Shown piece by piece: positions 55,776 to 63,747 of a stretch of 64,000 nt of DNA (positions are counted from its first letter, which is position 1; each line of letters begins with the position of its first letter). Source of the stretch: an uncultured Pelagibacteraceae bacterium (lineage in GTDB: Bacteria; Pseudomonadota; Alphaproteobacteria; Pelagibacterales; Pelagibacteraceae); the NCBI GenBank assembly GCA_902562645.1, contig CACETY010000001.1:62001-126000 (forward strand), in the 5' to 3' direction. The notes under the pieces were generated by a model that had not been told where the DNA came from, searched no databases, and was given only the letters and a program-made list of their open reading frames with translations. The position numbers were made by a program, and so were the translations under genes.

Positions 55776-56800
55776 GGATTTGGATATTTTTTTTGTACAT
55801 AATTTATTTCTTTTATTACTTCACTATCAAGATTCACTTTTACACTTTCTACGTTAGTTTTCAACTGCTCCATAGTTGTTGCTCCAATAATTACACTAGT
55901 CATAAAGTCTTGTACTTCACAGAATTTTATAGACATTTGACTCATATCCAGTTCAAATTTCTGACTAATTTTGTAATAATCTTCAACTGCATTTTCCGTA
56001 TTTGGCTTTCTGTATCTAGTCCAAAAATCAAAATCTCTCTCCATTCTTGATCCTTTAGGAAAACGTTTATTTCTATATTTACCGCTTAGGTAACCACTTG
56101 CAAGTGGTGAATAAGCCAAACACCCAATGTTCTCTCTTATTGATACTTCAGCCAACCCCACTTCGTAAGATCTATTCAATAGGCTATATGGATTTTGAAT
56201 TGCCATCATTCTTGGTAGGTCTTTATCTTTTGCAAGTTGAAGATAATTCATCACTCCCCATGGAGTTTCATTTGATAAACCAACATATCTAATTTTGCCT
56301 TGTTTAATAAATTTATTTAAGTTTTCCAAAACATCTTCAAATTTATTCCAGTCGTTTTCTTTGTGTTCGTAACCCAATTTTCCAAAGTTGTTTACGTTTC
56401 TTTCGGGCCAATGTAATTGATAAAGATCAATATAATCGGTCTTTAATCTTTTTAGACTTCCGTGAAGAGCATCCTCTAAGTTTTTTCCAGTAAAACTATT
56501 TTCCCCATTTCTAATATATTTTCTGCTAGGGCCACCCACTTTGGATGCTAGTATTATATCTTTTCTTTTTTTTGTTTCCTCAAACCAATTTCCAATAATA
56601 GTTTCTGTATGACCATATGTTTCAGCTTTTGGTGGAACTGCATAAAGTTCAGCCGTATCCCAAAAATTAACCCCATTTTCTAAAGAGTAATTCATTTGTT
56701 CAAATGCCTCACTTTGGTTATTTTGTTCACCCCAAGTCATTGTCCCAAGACAGATTGTGCTCACATTTAAGTCAGTATTTCCTAGTTTTTTATAATTCAT
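55766..56800 (-). CDS. Aldo/keto reductase (Tas-like)
   Basis: 344 residues. LNVSTICLGTMTWGEQN opens the barrel. The catalytic set is seen as NFWDTAELY (Asp, Tyr), ILASKVGG (Lys) and LYQLHWPERN (His). SVIIGATTMEQL is the NADPH-binding end. It resembles E. coli Tas. The physiological carbonyl substrate is unknown. Confidence 0.92.
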   Translation of the reverse strand: MNYKKLGNTDLNVSTICLGTMTWGEQNNQSEAFEQMNYSLENGVNFWDTAELYAVPPKAETYGHTETIIGNWFEETKKRKDIILASKVGGPSRKYIRNGENSFTGKNLEDALHGSLKRLKTDYIDLYQLHWPERNVNNFGKLGYEHKENDWNKFEDVLENLNKFIKQGKIRYVGLSNETPWGVMNYLQLAKDKDLPRMMAIQNPYSLLNRSYEVGLAEVSIRENIGCLAYSPLASGYLSGKYRNKRFPKGSRMERDFDFWTRYRKPNTENAVEDYYKISQKFELDMSQMSIKFCEVQDFMTSVIIGATTMEQLKTNVESVKVNLDSEVIKEINYVQKKYPNPCP

Positions 56801-56840
56801 GGTCAGTTACACTTAATGTTTGTTATATTTATTTTGACGA

Positions 56841-56869
56841 CTTGAAAATCTCAAAAAAAAAACTTATAT
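56841..56869 (+). promoter_or_regulatory. RpoH-type promoter of the BI-1 gene
   Basis: The -35 element CTTGAAA (56841-56847) is a perfect match, and CTTATAT (56863-56869) fits the alphaproteobacterial -10 form CYTATNT. Spacing is CTTG-N18-CTTATAT. The -10 element ends 7 bases before the ATG, again giving an almost leaderless mRNA. Confidence 0.6.
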
Positions 56870-56876
56870 AAATATT

Positions 56877-57635
56877 ATGGAATTCAATAAAGAAAATATT
56901 CTAAATAAAGCAACTGCAGCTAAACAAACAGTTGTTATGGATGAAGGCTTAAGAGCCTACATGTTAAAAGTCTATAATTATATGGCAACCGGTGTATTGC
57001 TTACTGGTATAATTGCACTTTTATCTTTTAAAATGTCTGTTGTAACAGACCCAAATGGTGCCATTGTTGGACTAACTGAATTCGGAAATGCAATTTATTT
57101 ATCTGGATTGAAATGGATTGTAATGCTGGCTCCTCTAGGGATTGTATTCTACATGAGCTTTGGCATAAATAAAATGAGTGCATCTAGAGCTCAAACTACT
57201 TTTTGGGTATTTGCAGCTTTAATGGGATTATCACTTTCATCAATTTTACTAGTTTACACAGGTTTGAGTGTAACAAGAGTATTCTTTATTTCTTCAGCAA
57301 CTTTTGGTGCTATGAGTATTTATGGTTATACAACAAAGAGAGACTTAACTAAGATGGGATCTTTTTTAATGATGGGTTTAATCGGGATAATAATTGCATC
57401 AATAGTCAATATATTCTTAAAATCATCAATGATGTATTTTGCAATATCAATAATTGGTGTTTTAATATTTGTTGGCTTAACGGCATACGATACACAAAAA
57501 ATTAAAAACATGTATGCTGCCTCTGACAGTGGTGAGCTAATGGGTAAAAAAGCTGTTATGGGAGCACTAACTTTATATTTAGATTTTATAAATTTATTTA
57601 TAATGCTTTTAAGATTATTCGGTCAAAGAAGATAA
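56877..57635 (+). CDS. Bax inhibitor-1 (YccA/YbhL) family membrane protein
   Basis: 252 residues, seven hydrophobic segments. LRAYMLKVYNYMATGVLLTGI is the conserved N-terminal helix, and LTAYDTQKIKNMY and ALTLYLDFINLFIMLLRLFG are the C-terminal BI-1 signatures. YccA relatives modulate the FtsH protease in E. coli; others act as pH-gated Ca2+ leaks. The RpoH-type promoter directly upstream supports a role in membrane protein quality control. Confidence 0.94.
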   Translation: MEFNKENILNKATAAKQTVVMDEGLRAYMLKVYNYMATGVLLTGIIALLSFKMSVVTDPNGAIVGLTEFGNAIYLSGLKWIVMLAPLGIVFYMSFGINKMSASRAQTTFWVFAALMGLSLSSILLVYTGLSVTRVFFISSATFGAMSIYGYTTKRDLTKMGSFLMMGLIGIIIASIVNIFLKSSMMYFAISIIGVLIFVGLTAYDTQKIKNMYAASDSGELMGKKAVMGALTLYLDFINLFIMLLRLFGQRR

Positions 57636-57638
57636 AAA

Positions 57639-57977
57639 CTAAATTTTTTTCCAATCAACTTTATTCAAGAGTATCTTAAGATCAAATGAATTTTTTAGTA
57701 TTTTACCATTAGTATCTGTAATTAAATATTTAAGATTTTTGTTTGAAGGCTTAAAATTTTTACAAATTTTATATTTAGCTTTTTCAGCAGCATTTTTAAA
57801 AACACTAAAACTTACCTGCTTTCCCGAAATAGAAAGACCATAGTCTTTCCAATTACCTGAGGAAACCATTTTTGCATAAAGATCTAAAATAATTTTTAAT
57901 TCAGTTCTCTCAAAAAAAAGTTTTTTATCTTCATCTCTATTCTTATTATTTACTACTAATTTTAAATTTCTATTCAT
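57639..57977 (-). CDS. DUF2794 protein
   Basis: 112 residues. The segment FFERTELKIILDLYAKMVSSGNWKDY followed by FKNAAEKAKYKICK matches the alphaproteobacterial DUF2794 family. Function unknown. It overlaps the yciB gene by 8 bases, so the two are co-expressed. Confidence 0.86.
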   Translation of the reverse strand: MNRNLKLVVNNKNRDEDKKLFFERTELKIILDLYAKMVSSGNWKDYGLSISGKQVSFSVFKNAAEKAKYKICKNFKPSNKNLKYLITDTNGKILKNSFDLKILLNKVDWKKI

Positions 57978-58554
57978 TAAGTTTGTATTTGTTTATTAAA
58001 CCTATTTGAAAAGCGGTAAAAATAAAGGTTATTGGCAACATTCCCCAAACTTTAAAATTAACCCAAAATTCTTCTGTTTGTGTTCTCCAAATTATTTCAT
58101 TTAAAATTGCTAATCCAAAAAAGAAGTACGTCCATCTTTTATTTAAAATCTCCCAACCCTCATCACTTAATGGCATAGATTTTCCAAGTAATTTTTTTAA
58201 AACTGGTTCATTTGTAAAGTATTTGCCAAACATTAATGCAAGACCGAACAATATATTTATAATTGTTGGTTTCATGTAAATAAATATAGGATCATCAAAA
58301 TAAATTGTTAAACCACCAAATAATGTAATTAATATTCCGCTTATTAAAGGTACTTTTGGAATTGTCTTTTCAACAATCCACATTATTAAAACTGCTATAA
58401 TAGTTGCAACTATAAGTGGAGGTATTGCAATAATTAAGTTTTTATCATTATTATAATAAAAATAAAAAAATATTACTAAAGGTCCTAAATCAGTAACAAA
58501 TTTTAAAACAGATTTATTCACTGCTACATAATAGCAGAATAATAAAACATTCAT
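57970..58554 (-). CDS. yciB: Inner-membrane septation protein YciB (IspA family)
   Basis: 194 residues, about five to six membrane helices. FVTDLGPLVIFFYFYY at the start, KPTIINILFGLALMFGKYF, and WEILNKRWTYFFFGLAILNEIIWR are strong family blocks. It takes part in cell-envelope/septation processes. It is divergent from hspQ across a 41-base gap. Confidence 0.95.
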   Translation of the reverse strand: MNVLLFCYYVAVNKSVLKFVTDLGPLVIFFYFYYNNDKNLIIAIPPLIVATIIAVLIMWIVEKTIPKVPLISGILITLFGGLTIYFDDPIFIYMKPTIINILFGLALMFGKYFTNEPVLKKLLGKSMPLSDEGWEILNKRWTYFFFGLAILNEIIWRTQTEEFWVNFKVWGMLPITFIFTAFQIGLINKYKLNE

Positions 58555-58563
58555 ATTTTTTTT

Positions 58564-58591
58564 ATTGATTTTTATTTTTAAATATCCATAT
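58564..58591 (+). promoter_or_regulatory. RpoH-like promoter of hspQ
   Basis: ATTGATT (58564-58570) and ATCCATAT (58584-58591), 13 bases apart, repeat the geometry of the hslVU promoter (TTG core, N17, TCCAT-N-T). The -35 is weaker (4 of 7). The -10 ends 4 bases before the GTG start. Confidence 0.42.
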
Positions 58592-58595
58592 TTAT

Positions 58596-58919
58596 GTGGT
58601 GACTATTCAAAAAGGAAAATTTTCAATAGGAGATGTTGTAAAACATAAACACTTCGACTTTAGAGGTGTAATTTATGATGTTGATTTTGAGTTTAATAAC
58701 TCGGAAGAATGGTACCAATCTATACCAAAAAACGTAAGACCTAGAAAAGACCAACCATTTTATCATTTGTTAGCAGAAAATGATGAAATCACGTATGAAG
58801 CATACGTCTCTGAGCAAAATTTATTAGTGGACGACTCTGATGAGCCAATTAAACACCCTCTAATTAATGAGATATTCTCAGGAAAAAAAGGCTCTGGTTA
58901 CTTTAAACCTTCAAACTAA
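58596..58919 (+). CDS. hspQ: Heat-shock protein HspQ (YccV-like)
   Basis: 107 residues. KGKFSIGDVVKHKHFDFRGVIYDVDFEF at the N-terminus, WYQSIPKNVRPRKDQPFYHLLAEN and YEAYVSEQNL are the hemimethylated-DNA-binding/YccV fold. In enterobacteria HspQ is a heat-shock protein and an adaptor of Lon protease. Start is GTG, in a GTG-GTG pair; either could be used. A sigma-32-like promoter lies directly before it, consistent with the name. Confidence 0.93.
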   Translation: MVTIQKGKFSIGDVVKHKHFDFRGVIYDVDFEFNNSEEWYQSIPKNVRPRKDQPFYHLLAENDEITYEAYVSEQNLLVDDSDEPIKHPLINEIFSGKKGSGYFKPSN

Positions 58920-58986
58920 GATAATTTACATTATTTAAACACATTTCGTGCAAACCTTCGTCATAGATTATGTCTAAAATAAATTA

Positions 58987-59051
58987 TATTTTGACCAAGG
59001 ACGCTATAATCCCCATTTATTTTATCTCCCTCTGTGTTCTTGGTCAGAATA
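58987..59051 (+). ncRNA. Candidate structured RNA / leader upstream of ccmC
   Basis: An 18-bp stem (58987-59004 with 59034-59051) encloses a 29-base loop containing ATCCCC and TCTCCCTC. Three pairs are G-U type when read on the plus strand and would be A-C mismatches on the other, pointing to a plus-strand RNA. There is no T-run after it, so it is not a standard terminator. It lies in a 183-base gap between hspQ and ccmC, 51 bases before ccmC. It may be a cis-regulatory leader of the ccm operon or a small RNA. Family not recognised. Confidence 0.5.
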
Positions 59052-59102
59052 ACTCACCAGAACAATTTTCATAAATTAAATTTGTGCTATAGATAATAGA
59101 AA

Positions 59103-59810
59103 ATGCTCAACTATTTAAAACCAAACAATTTATTAAAAATTATAAATAAAACACAAAAATATGTATTTATTGTTTTTTTAGTAATAATAACTGTCGGTCT
59201 TGTTGAGGCACTAATTCTCTCTCCTGAGGACTATAAACAAAGTGACTCTGTTAGAATTATGTATGTGCATGTTCCAGCCGCTTGGATATCACTTGGAATT
59301 TTTTCCTTAATTGCAATTTTATCATTTGGAATTTTGGTATTTAAAAATAAAAATCTTTCTTTAATAACAAAAAGTTTAGCACCATCTGGTTTTGTTTTTA
59401 ACATCATTGCTTTAGTTACAGGTTCTATCTGGGGTAAACCTACTTGGGGTACTTGGTGGGCATGGGATGCAAGAATAACCTCAATGTTATTACTTGCTTT
59501 TTTCTATTTGATGTTTCTTCTAAGTTGGAGGGTAACTGACAATGAGGAAAAAGCTGTAAAGATTAGTTCGTACATAGCAATAATAGGTTTAATAAATGTC
59601 CCAATAATCAAATTTTCTGTTGAATGGTGGTCAACATTGCACCAACCTTCTTCAGTAAATATTTTTACAGAAACTTCTATTCATGCTTCCATGTTGTTAC
59701 CTTTAGGCATAATGACTGCGGCATTTGCACTTTTTTCGCTTTTGATATTTTTGATGAAATATAATACAGAACTGATAAAAATAAAAAATAAAGGATTAGA
59801 TAGATTATGA
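59103..59810 (+). CDS. ccmC: Cytochrome c maturation heme exporter/handling protein CcmC
   Basis: 235 residues, six membrane helices. The heme-handling WWD motif is WGTWWAWDARITSMLLLAFFYL (written here as its core WGTWWAWDARI). MYVHVPAAWISLG and TSIHASMLLPLG carry the flanking histidines. It hands heme to CcmE. It starts the run ccmCDEFGH; ccmA and ccmB are not in the window upstream, so they must be elsewhere. Confidence 0.97.
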   Translation: MLNYLKPNNLLKIINKTQKYVFIVFLVIITVGLVEALILSPEDYKQSDSVRIMYVHVPAAWISLGIFSLIAILSFGILVFKNKNLSLITKSLAPSGFVFNIIALVTGSIWGKPTWGTWWAWDARITSMLLLAFFYLMFLLSWRVTDNEEKAVKISSYIAIIGLINVPIIKFSVEWWSTLHQPSSVNIFTETSIHASMLLPLGIMTAAFALFSLLIFLMKYNTELIKIKNKGLDRL

Positions 59811-60040
59811 TTAACGAAGTTTTATACATGAATGGATACGGTCTCTATGTATGGTCTTCTTTTGCATTTACTCTTTCTTGTTTCTGTATTTTATATTCAG
59901 TAATCAAACTTCAACTAGTTAAAGAGCAAAAGAAATTTAGGGTTCGTTTTGAAAATTTAGATACTGATAAAATTGAAATAGCAAAAAAACAAGAGACATA
60001 TAAAGAAATACTAGCTACTTCATCTGCATCTAAAATTTAA
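59807..60040 (+). CDS. ccmD: Heme exporter small subunit CcmD
   Basis: 77 residues with one membrane helix (about 14-32) after the conserved [14 protein letters not shown] segment, then a charged tail. It helps release holo-CcmE. It overlaps ccmC by 4 bases. Length is a little above the usual 50-70. Confidence 0.9.
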   Translation: MINEVLYMNGYGLYVWSSFAFTLSCFCILYSVIKLQLVKEQKKFRVRFENLDTDKIEIAKKQETYKEILATSSASKI

Positions 60041-60051
60041 CTTTTATTTTC

Positions 60052-60474
60052 ATGTATGGTAAAAAAGTTAAACTAAGAGCCATCTTTATATTATCTATAT
60101 TCTTTTCATTAGTCTTAATTATTTTTTTAGTTTTTAAATCTCTTGAGGAAAATGTTGTTTATTTTAAATCACCAACTGAAATAAAAAATTTAACAGAGCT
60201 AACATCAAAAAAAATAAGGGTTGGTGGTATGGTTAAAGAAAAATCAATTAATGTTAATCAGTCAGAAGTTAACTTTGTTATCACTGACTTCAAAAATGAA
60301 TTAATCGTTAATTATAGCGGCTCCGTTCCGAATTTATTTGAGGAGGGAAAAGGAGTTGTAGCCGAAGGTTTTTTAAAAGATCGCAATTTTTTAACTGCTG
60401 TTAAGATTTTAGCAAAACATGATGAAAATTACATGCCACCTGAAGTGGAAGAGGCAATAAAAGAGAGTAATTAA
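60052..60474 (+). CDS. ccmE: Periplasmic heme chaperone CcmE
   Basis: 140 residues, membrane-anchored. [12 protein letters not shown] and [28 protein letters not shown] show the OB-fold strand and the H-x-x-x-Y motif (H123, Y127), where His123 binds heme covalently. The stop overlaps the ccmF start by one base. Confidence 0.97.
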   Translation: MYGKKVKLRAIFILSIFFSLVLIIFLVFKSLEENVVYFKSPTEIKNLTELTSKKIRVGGMVKEKSINVNQSEVNFVITDFKNELIVNYSGSVPNLFEEGKGVVAEGFLKDRNFLTAVKILAKHDENYMPPEVEEAIKESN

Positions 60475-62345
60475 TGCTAAACCAAATTGGAAACTATTCA
60501 CTTTATATTGCTTTGCTGTCGTCAATTTTAATAATCATTCAATCTCCAATATTATTAAATAGGAATAATATAAATGCTAGTGGAAGAATTTTTTCACTAC
60601 TTTCTATTCAATCATTAATGATTATAATAAGTTTCTTTGCTCTTATAATAGCTTTTATAACCTCAGATTTTAGTAATGAGACAGTCTATAATAATTCTCA
60701 TACTTCTAAACCTTTGTTCTATAAAATTTCAGGAACATGGGGAAACCATGAGGGAAGTTTACTTCTTTGGTTGTTAGTACTATCAATTTTTTTATTTATT
60801 TTTACAATAACCTCAAAAAATCTTTCAAATAAATATAGAATTTTAACTTTATTTTTTCAGCAAATAATAATTTTAGGATTTTTATTATTTATTCTTTTTA
60901 CATCCAATCCATTTATGAATTTATATCCAATTCCAAACGAGGGAACTGGATTAAATCCAATACTTCAAGATCCTGCATTAGCAATTCATCCACCAATTTT
61001 GTATTTAGGATATGTTGGAACATCTATAATTTTTTCTTCTTCACTCGCAGCCTTAGTATCTGGTTCAGTAAATAAAATTTGGGCTAAGCATATAAAGAAA
61101 TGGGTACTAATTTCGTGGATTTTTTTATCTATTGGAATTTTATTAGGATCTATATGGGCTTATTATGAATTAGGATGGGGAGGTTTTTGGTTTTGGGATC
61201 CAGTTGAAAATGTGTCTCTTATGCCATGGTTTTGTTTAACAGCTTTATTTCATACTATTTTAATTCTAGAAAAAAGAGAAATATTTCATTCTTGGGCAGT
61301 AATTTTATCAATTACAACTTTTTCATTAAGTATGAGCGGAACATTTCTAGTCAGATCTGGAATTTTAAATTCAATTCATACTTTTGCAAACGATCCATCA
61401 AGAGGAGTGTTTATTCTTTGCTTTTTATTTATATTAATTACTTTGTCTATTTTTATTTATTTTTTTTATCAAAACAAAATCAAAAACAATTTCACAAAAA
61501 CTTATATTATTAGTAAAGAAACAGCTGTTCTGGTCAATAACCTGTTCATGATGTTTTTTTTATCAGTTGTCTTAATTGGTACAGTTTATCCAATATTTCT
61601 AGAAGTAGTAAATAATGATAAAATTTCAATTGGTCCTCCCTTTTATCATAAATTAATTGTACCTTTTATGATTCCTTTTTTAATTTTTATGGCAATTGGA
61701 CCAAACTTTAATTGGATAAAAGATAAAATAAATAAAATTAATCTACAGCAACTTTTATTTTTCATTTTATCAATAATTGTTTCTTTTATTTTTTTAAAAA
61801 GAGTTGGAATTTCTTATTTATTTTCACTCCCACTTTTTATAGCAAGCTTTTTTCTTTTTTTTATTACTATTAAAGATTTTTCAGTAAAAAAAACAAATTT
61901 ATCTCAAAAAATATCTCATTTTGGTTTTAGTTTATTTATTTTAAGTGTTTTAGTTAATGGTGTCCTAGCTAAAGAATATTCATCTAATATGAAAGTTGGT
62001 GATGAAAGAAAATTTTTAAATAAAACGATTAAATTTGAAAGTCTTAAAATTAATGAAAATAAAAATTATCAATCTTTAGAAGCAAACTTTAAAATTACAG
62101 ATAAAAATAATTCGATTAATTTAAAACCAGAAGTTAGAGTTTATGATCAACCCCAGACAATAACTAGTGAAGCTGATATTGAGTCAACATTATATTCAGA
62201 TAATTTTTTAGTATTTAATATATTAAAAAATGATGGATTCTATAATGTCAGGTACCAAATAAAACCGTTTATGATATGGATTTGGATATCAATAATATTA
62301 ATTTCCTTTGGAGGGATATTAAGCATTGTAAAAAAAAATGGTTAA
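60474..62345 (+). CDS. ccmF: Cytochrome c-type biogenesis protein CcmF
   Basis: Heme lyase core subunit that attaches heme to apocytochrome c. 623 residues, many membrane helices. GTWGNHEGSLLLWLLVLS, the WWD region GWGGFWFWDPVENVSLMPWF and SGTFLVRSGILNSIHTFANDP are diagnostic. It overlaps ccmG by 8 bases. Confidence 0.98.
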   Translation: MLNQIGNYSLYIALLSSILIIIQSPILLNRNNINASGRIFSLLSIQSLMIIISFFALIIAFITSDFSNETVYNNSHTSKPLFYKISGTWGNHEGSLLLWLLVLSIFLFIFTITSKNLSNKYRILTLFFQQIIILGFLLFILFTSNPFMNLYPIPNEGTGLNPILQDPALAIHPPILYLGYVGTSIIFSSSLAALVSGSVNKIWAKHIKKWVLISWIFLSIGILLGSIWAYYELGWGGFWFWDPVENVSLMPWFCLTALFHTILILEKREIFHSWAVILSITTFSLSMSGTFLVRSGILNSIHTFANDPSRGVFILCFLFILITLSIFIYFFYQNKIKNNFTKTYIISKETAVLVNNLFMMFFLSVVLIGTVYPIFLEVVNNDKISIGPPFYHKLIVPFMIPFLIFMAIGPNFNWIKDKINKINLQQLLFFILSIIVSFIFLKRVGISYLFSLPLFIASFFLFFITIKDFSVKKTNLSQKISHFGFSLFILSVLVNGVLAKEYSSNMKVGDERKFLNKTIKFESLKINENKNYQSLEANFKITDKNNSINLKPEVRVYDQPQTITSEADIESTLYSDNFLVFNILKNDGFYNVRYQIKPFMIWIWISIILISFGGILSIVKKNG

Positions 62346-62871
62346 AAATATTAGGCTAATAGCATTAGTTTTTCTGGTTATTGTAAGTTTTTTTATTCTT
62401 CTTAAAGGCCTGGATAAAACAAATAATTATTCTCCTAATTTAAACTCAAGTAAAATTGATTTTAACTTTAAGGCAAAGTTTCTTTACTCTGATGAAGAGT
62501 CAACATTACATGAATTGATAAATGATAAAGATTTTTCAATAATTAATATTTGGGCCTCTTGGTGTCTACCCTGTCGAGATGAGCATTCTTTTCTGCTTAA
62601 CTTAAAATCATTGGATAAATTAAACATAATAGGAATTAATTATAAAGATAACGAGATTAATGCAAAAAAATTTATAAAAGAATTAGGCAATCCTTATTCT
62701 AAAATTGTAGTTGATCCTTCTGGAGTTAATTCAATTGAACTAGGCGCATATGGTGTGCCCGAAACAATTCTAATTCACAATAAGTCTAAAACTATTTTAA
62801 AAAAATATATAGGTCCAATAGATGATGAAAAACTTGCTGAACTTAAAATGATAATAAAAAATGAAAATTAA
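62338..62871 (+). CDS. ccmG: Thiol:disulfide interchange protein CcmG (DsbE)
   Basis: 177 residues with an N-terminal membrane anchor and a thioredoxin fold facing the periplasm. The active site is WASWCLPCRDE (WCxPC around residues 75-79), and YGVPETILI holds the cis-proline. It keeps apocytochrome heme-binding cysteines reduced. It overlaps ccmH by 11 bases. Confidence 0.96.
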   Translation: MVKNIRLIALVFLVIVSFFILLKGLDKTNNYSPNLNSSKIDFNFKAKFLYSDEESTLHELINDKDFSIINIWASWCLPCRDEHSFLLNLKSLDKLNIIGINYKDNEINAKKFIKELGNPYSKIVVDPSGVNSIELGAYGVPETILIHNKSKTILKKYIGPIDDEKLAELKMIIKNEN

Positions 62872-63223
62872 AATTTTAGTACTTATAATATTTTACTTAA
62901 TTAGTTTTTTTAATCTTTCACATGGAGCTAATTCTGAAAAAGTTGATCAAATTTCAAAAAATTTGAGATGCTTAATTTGTCAAGGACAATCAGTTTATGA
63001 CTCTCAATCTGATTTTGCCTTAAGTATGAAAATATTAATTCAAAATAAAATCGATGAAGGTAAAAATGATGAACAGATTTATGATTTTCTTAAGAGTAAA
63101 TATGGAGAGTGGATAGTTTATGATCCAGAAATTAGCAAAAACACAGTTTTGCTTTGGGTATTACCTTTGATTTTATTTGTTTTTGGCGGTATTTTAATTC
63201 TTAGAAAAGTATCTATAAAGTAA
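62861..63223 (+). CDS. ccmH: Cytochrome c-type biogenesis protein CcmH
   Basis: 120 residues: signal/anchor at the N-terminus, the motif LRCLICQGQSVYDSQS (LRCxxCQ) for dithiol exchange with apocytochrome c, and a C-terminal membrane helix (about 97-115). It is the short form without the CcmI TPR part. No ccmI-like gene follows immediately. Confidence 0.96.
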   Translation: MKIKILVLIIFYLISFFNLSHGANSEKVDQISKNLRCLICQGQSVYDSQSDFALSMKILIQNKIDEGKNDEQIYDFLKSKYGEWIVYDPEISKNTVLLWVLPLILFVFGGILILRKVSIK

Positions 63224-63237
63224 CATAAAATTTTATT

Positions 63238-63738
63238 ATGAAATTTTATTTAAAAATATTAGTTTTTTTTATTCTTTTATTTAGTTCTGTAAGTGCTGAC
63301 GATAAAAATTTTGAGAACAAATGGAGCTTATATACTGGGACTTTTGATTTTAGCGATGAAGGTGCTAAATCCACTCTTTATGGAGTTCAATATATAAATT
63401 TAAATAATCATTATGATAGTTTTTTAGGCAAACTGTATCCAGTAACAGGTTTTTTTTTAACAGTAGATAATGCTAAATATATTTATAAAGGTTTTCAAAC
63501 TACTTATGATAAGGGTTCATTTAATATAACACCAAGTTTTACTCCTGGTTTATATGATAAAGGAAATGGAAAAGATCTTCGCCATGTGATCGAATTCAAA
63601 ACTGAAATTCAAATTTCTTATAATATAAGTAAAAAAAGTGAAATAGCTTTGTCTTACAATCATATTTCTAATGCAAATCTTGGAGATAATAATCCTGGGG
63701 CAAATAGTTATATGTTAAATTTTTTAAAAAAATTTTAA
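63238..63738 (+). CDS. Outer-membrane PagL-like (lipid A 3-O-deacylase family) protein
   Basis: 166 residues with a signal peptide cut around SVSAD (residue 20). Alternating strands end in an aromatic/basic LKKF, as expected of a small beta-barrel. YNHISNANLGDNNPGANSY (from about residue 140) matches the PagL active-site block, with His142 and Ser144. The position 14 after the His, where I recall a catalytic Glu in Pseudomonas PagL, is Asn here, so deacylase activity is uncertain. It lies 14 bases after ccmH. Confidence 0.78.
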   Translation: MKFYLKILVFFILLFSSVSADDKNFENKWSLYTGTFDFSDEGAKSTLYGVQYINLNNHYDSFLGKLYPVTGFFLTVDNAKYIYKGFQTTYDKGSFNITPSFTPGLYDKGNGKDLRHVIEFKTEIQISYNISKKSEIALSYNHISNANLGDNNPGANSYMLNFLKKF

Positions 63739-63747
63739 TTTAAAGAT

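Noticed and set aside
58991-59010. TTGACC ... TATAAT as a sigma-70 promoter
   Set aside because: The spacer is only 8 bases, far short of the 16-18 needed; both boxes are parts of the hairpin.
58987-59051. Intrinsic terminator of hspQ
   Set aside because: No T-run follows the stem and the loop is long; it is better described as a structured RNA candidate.
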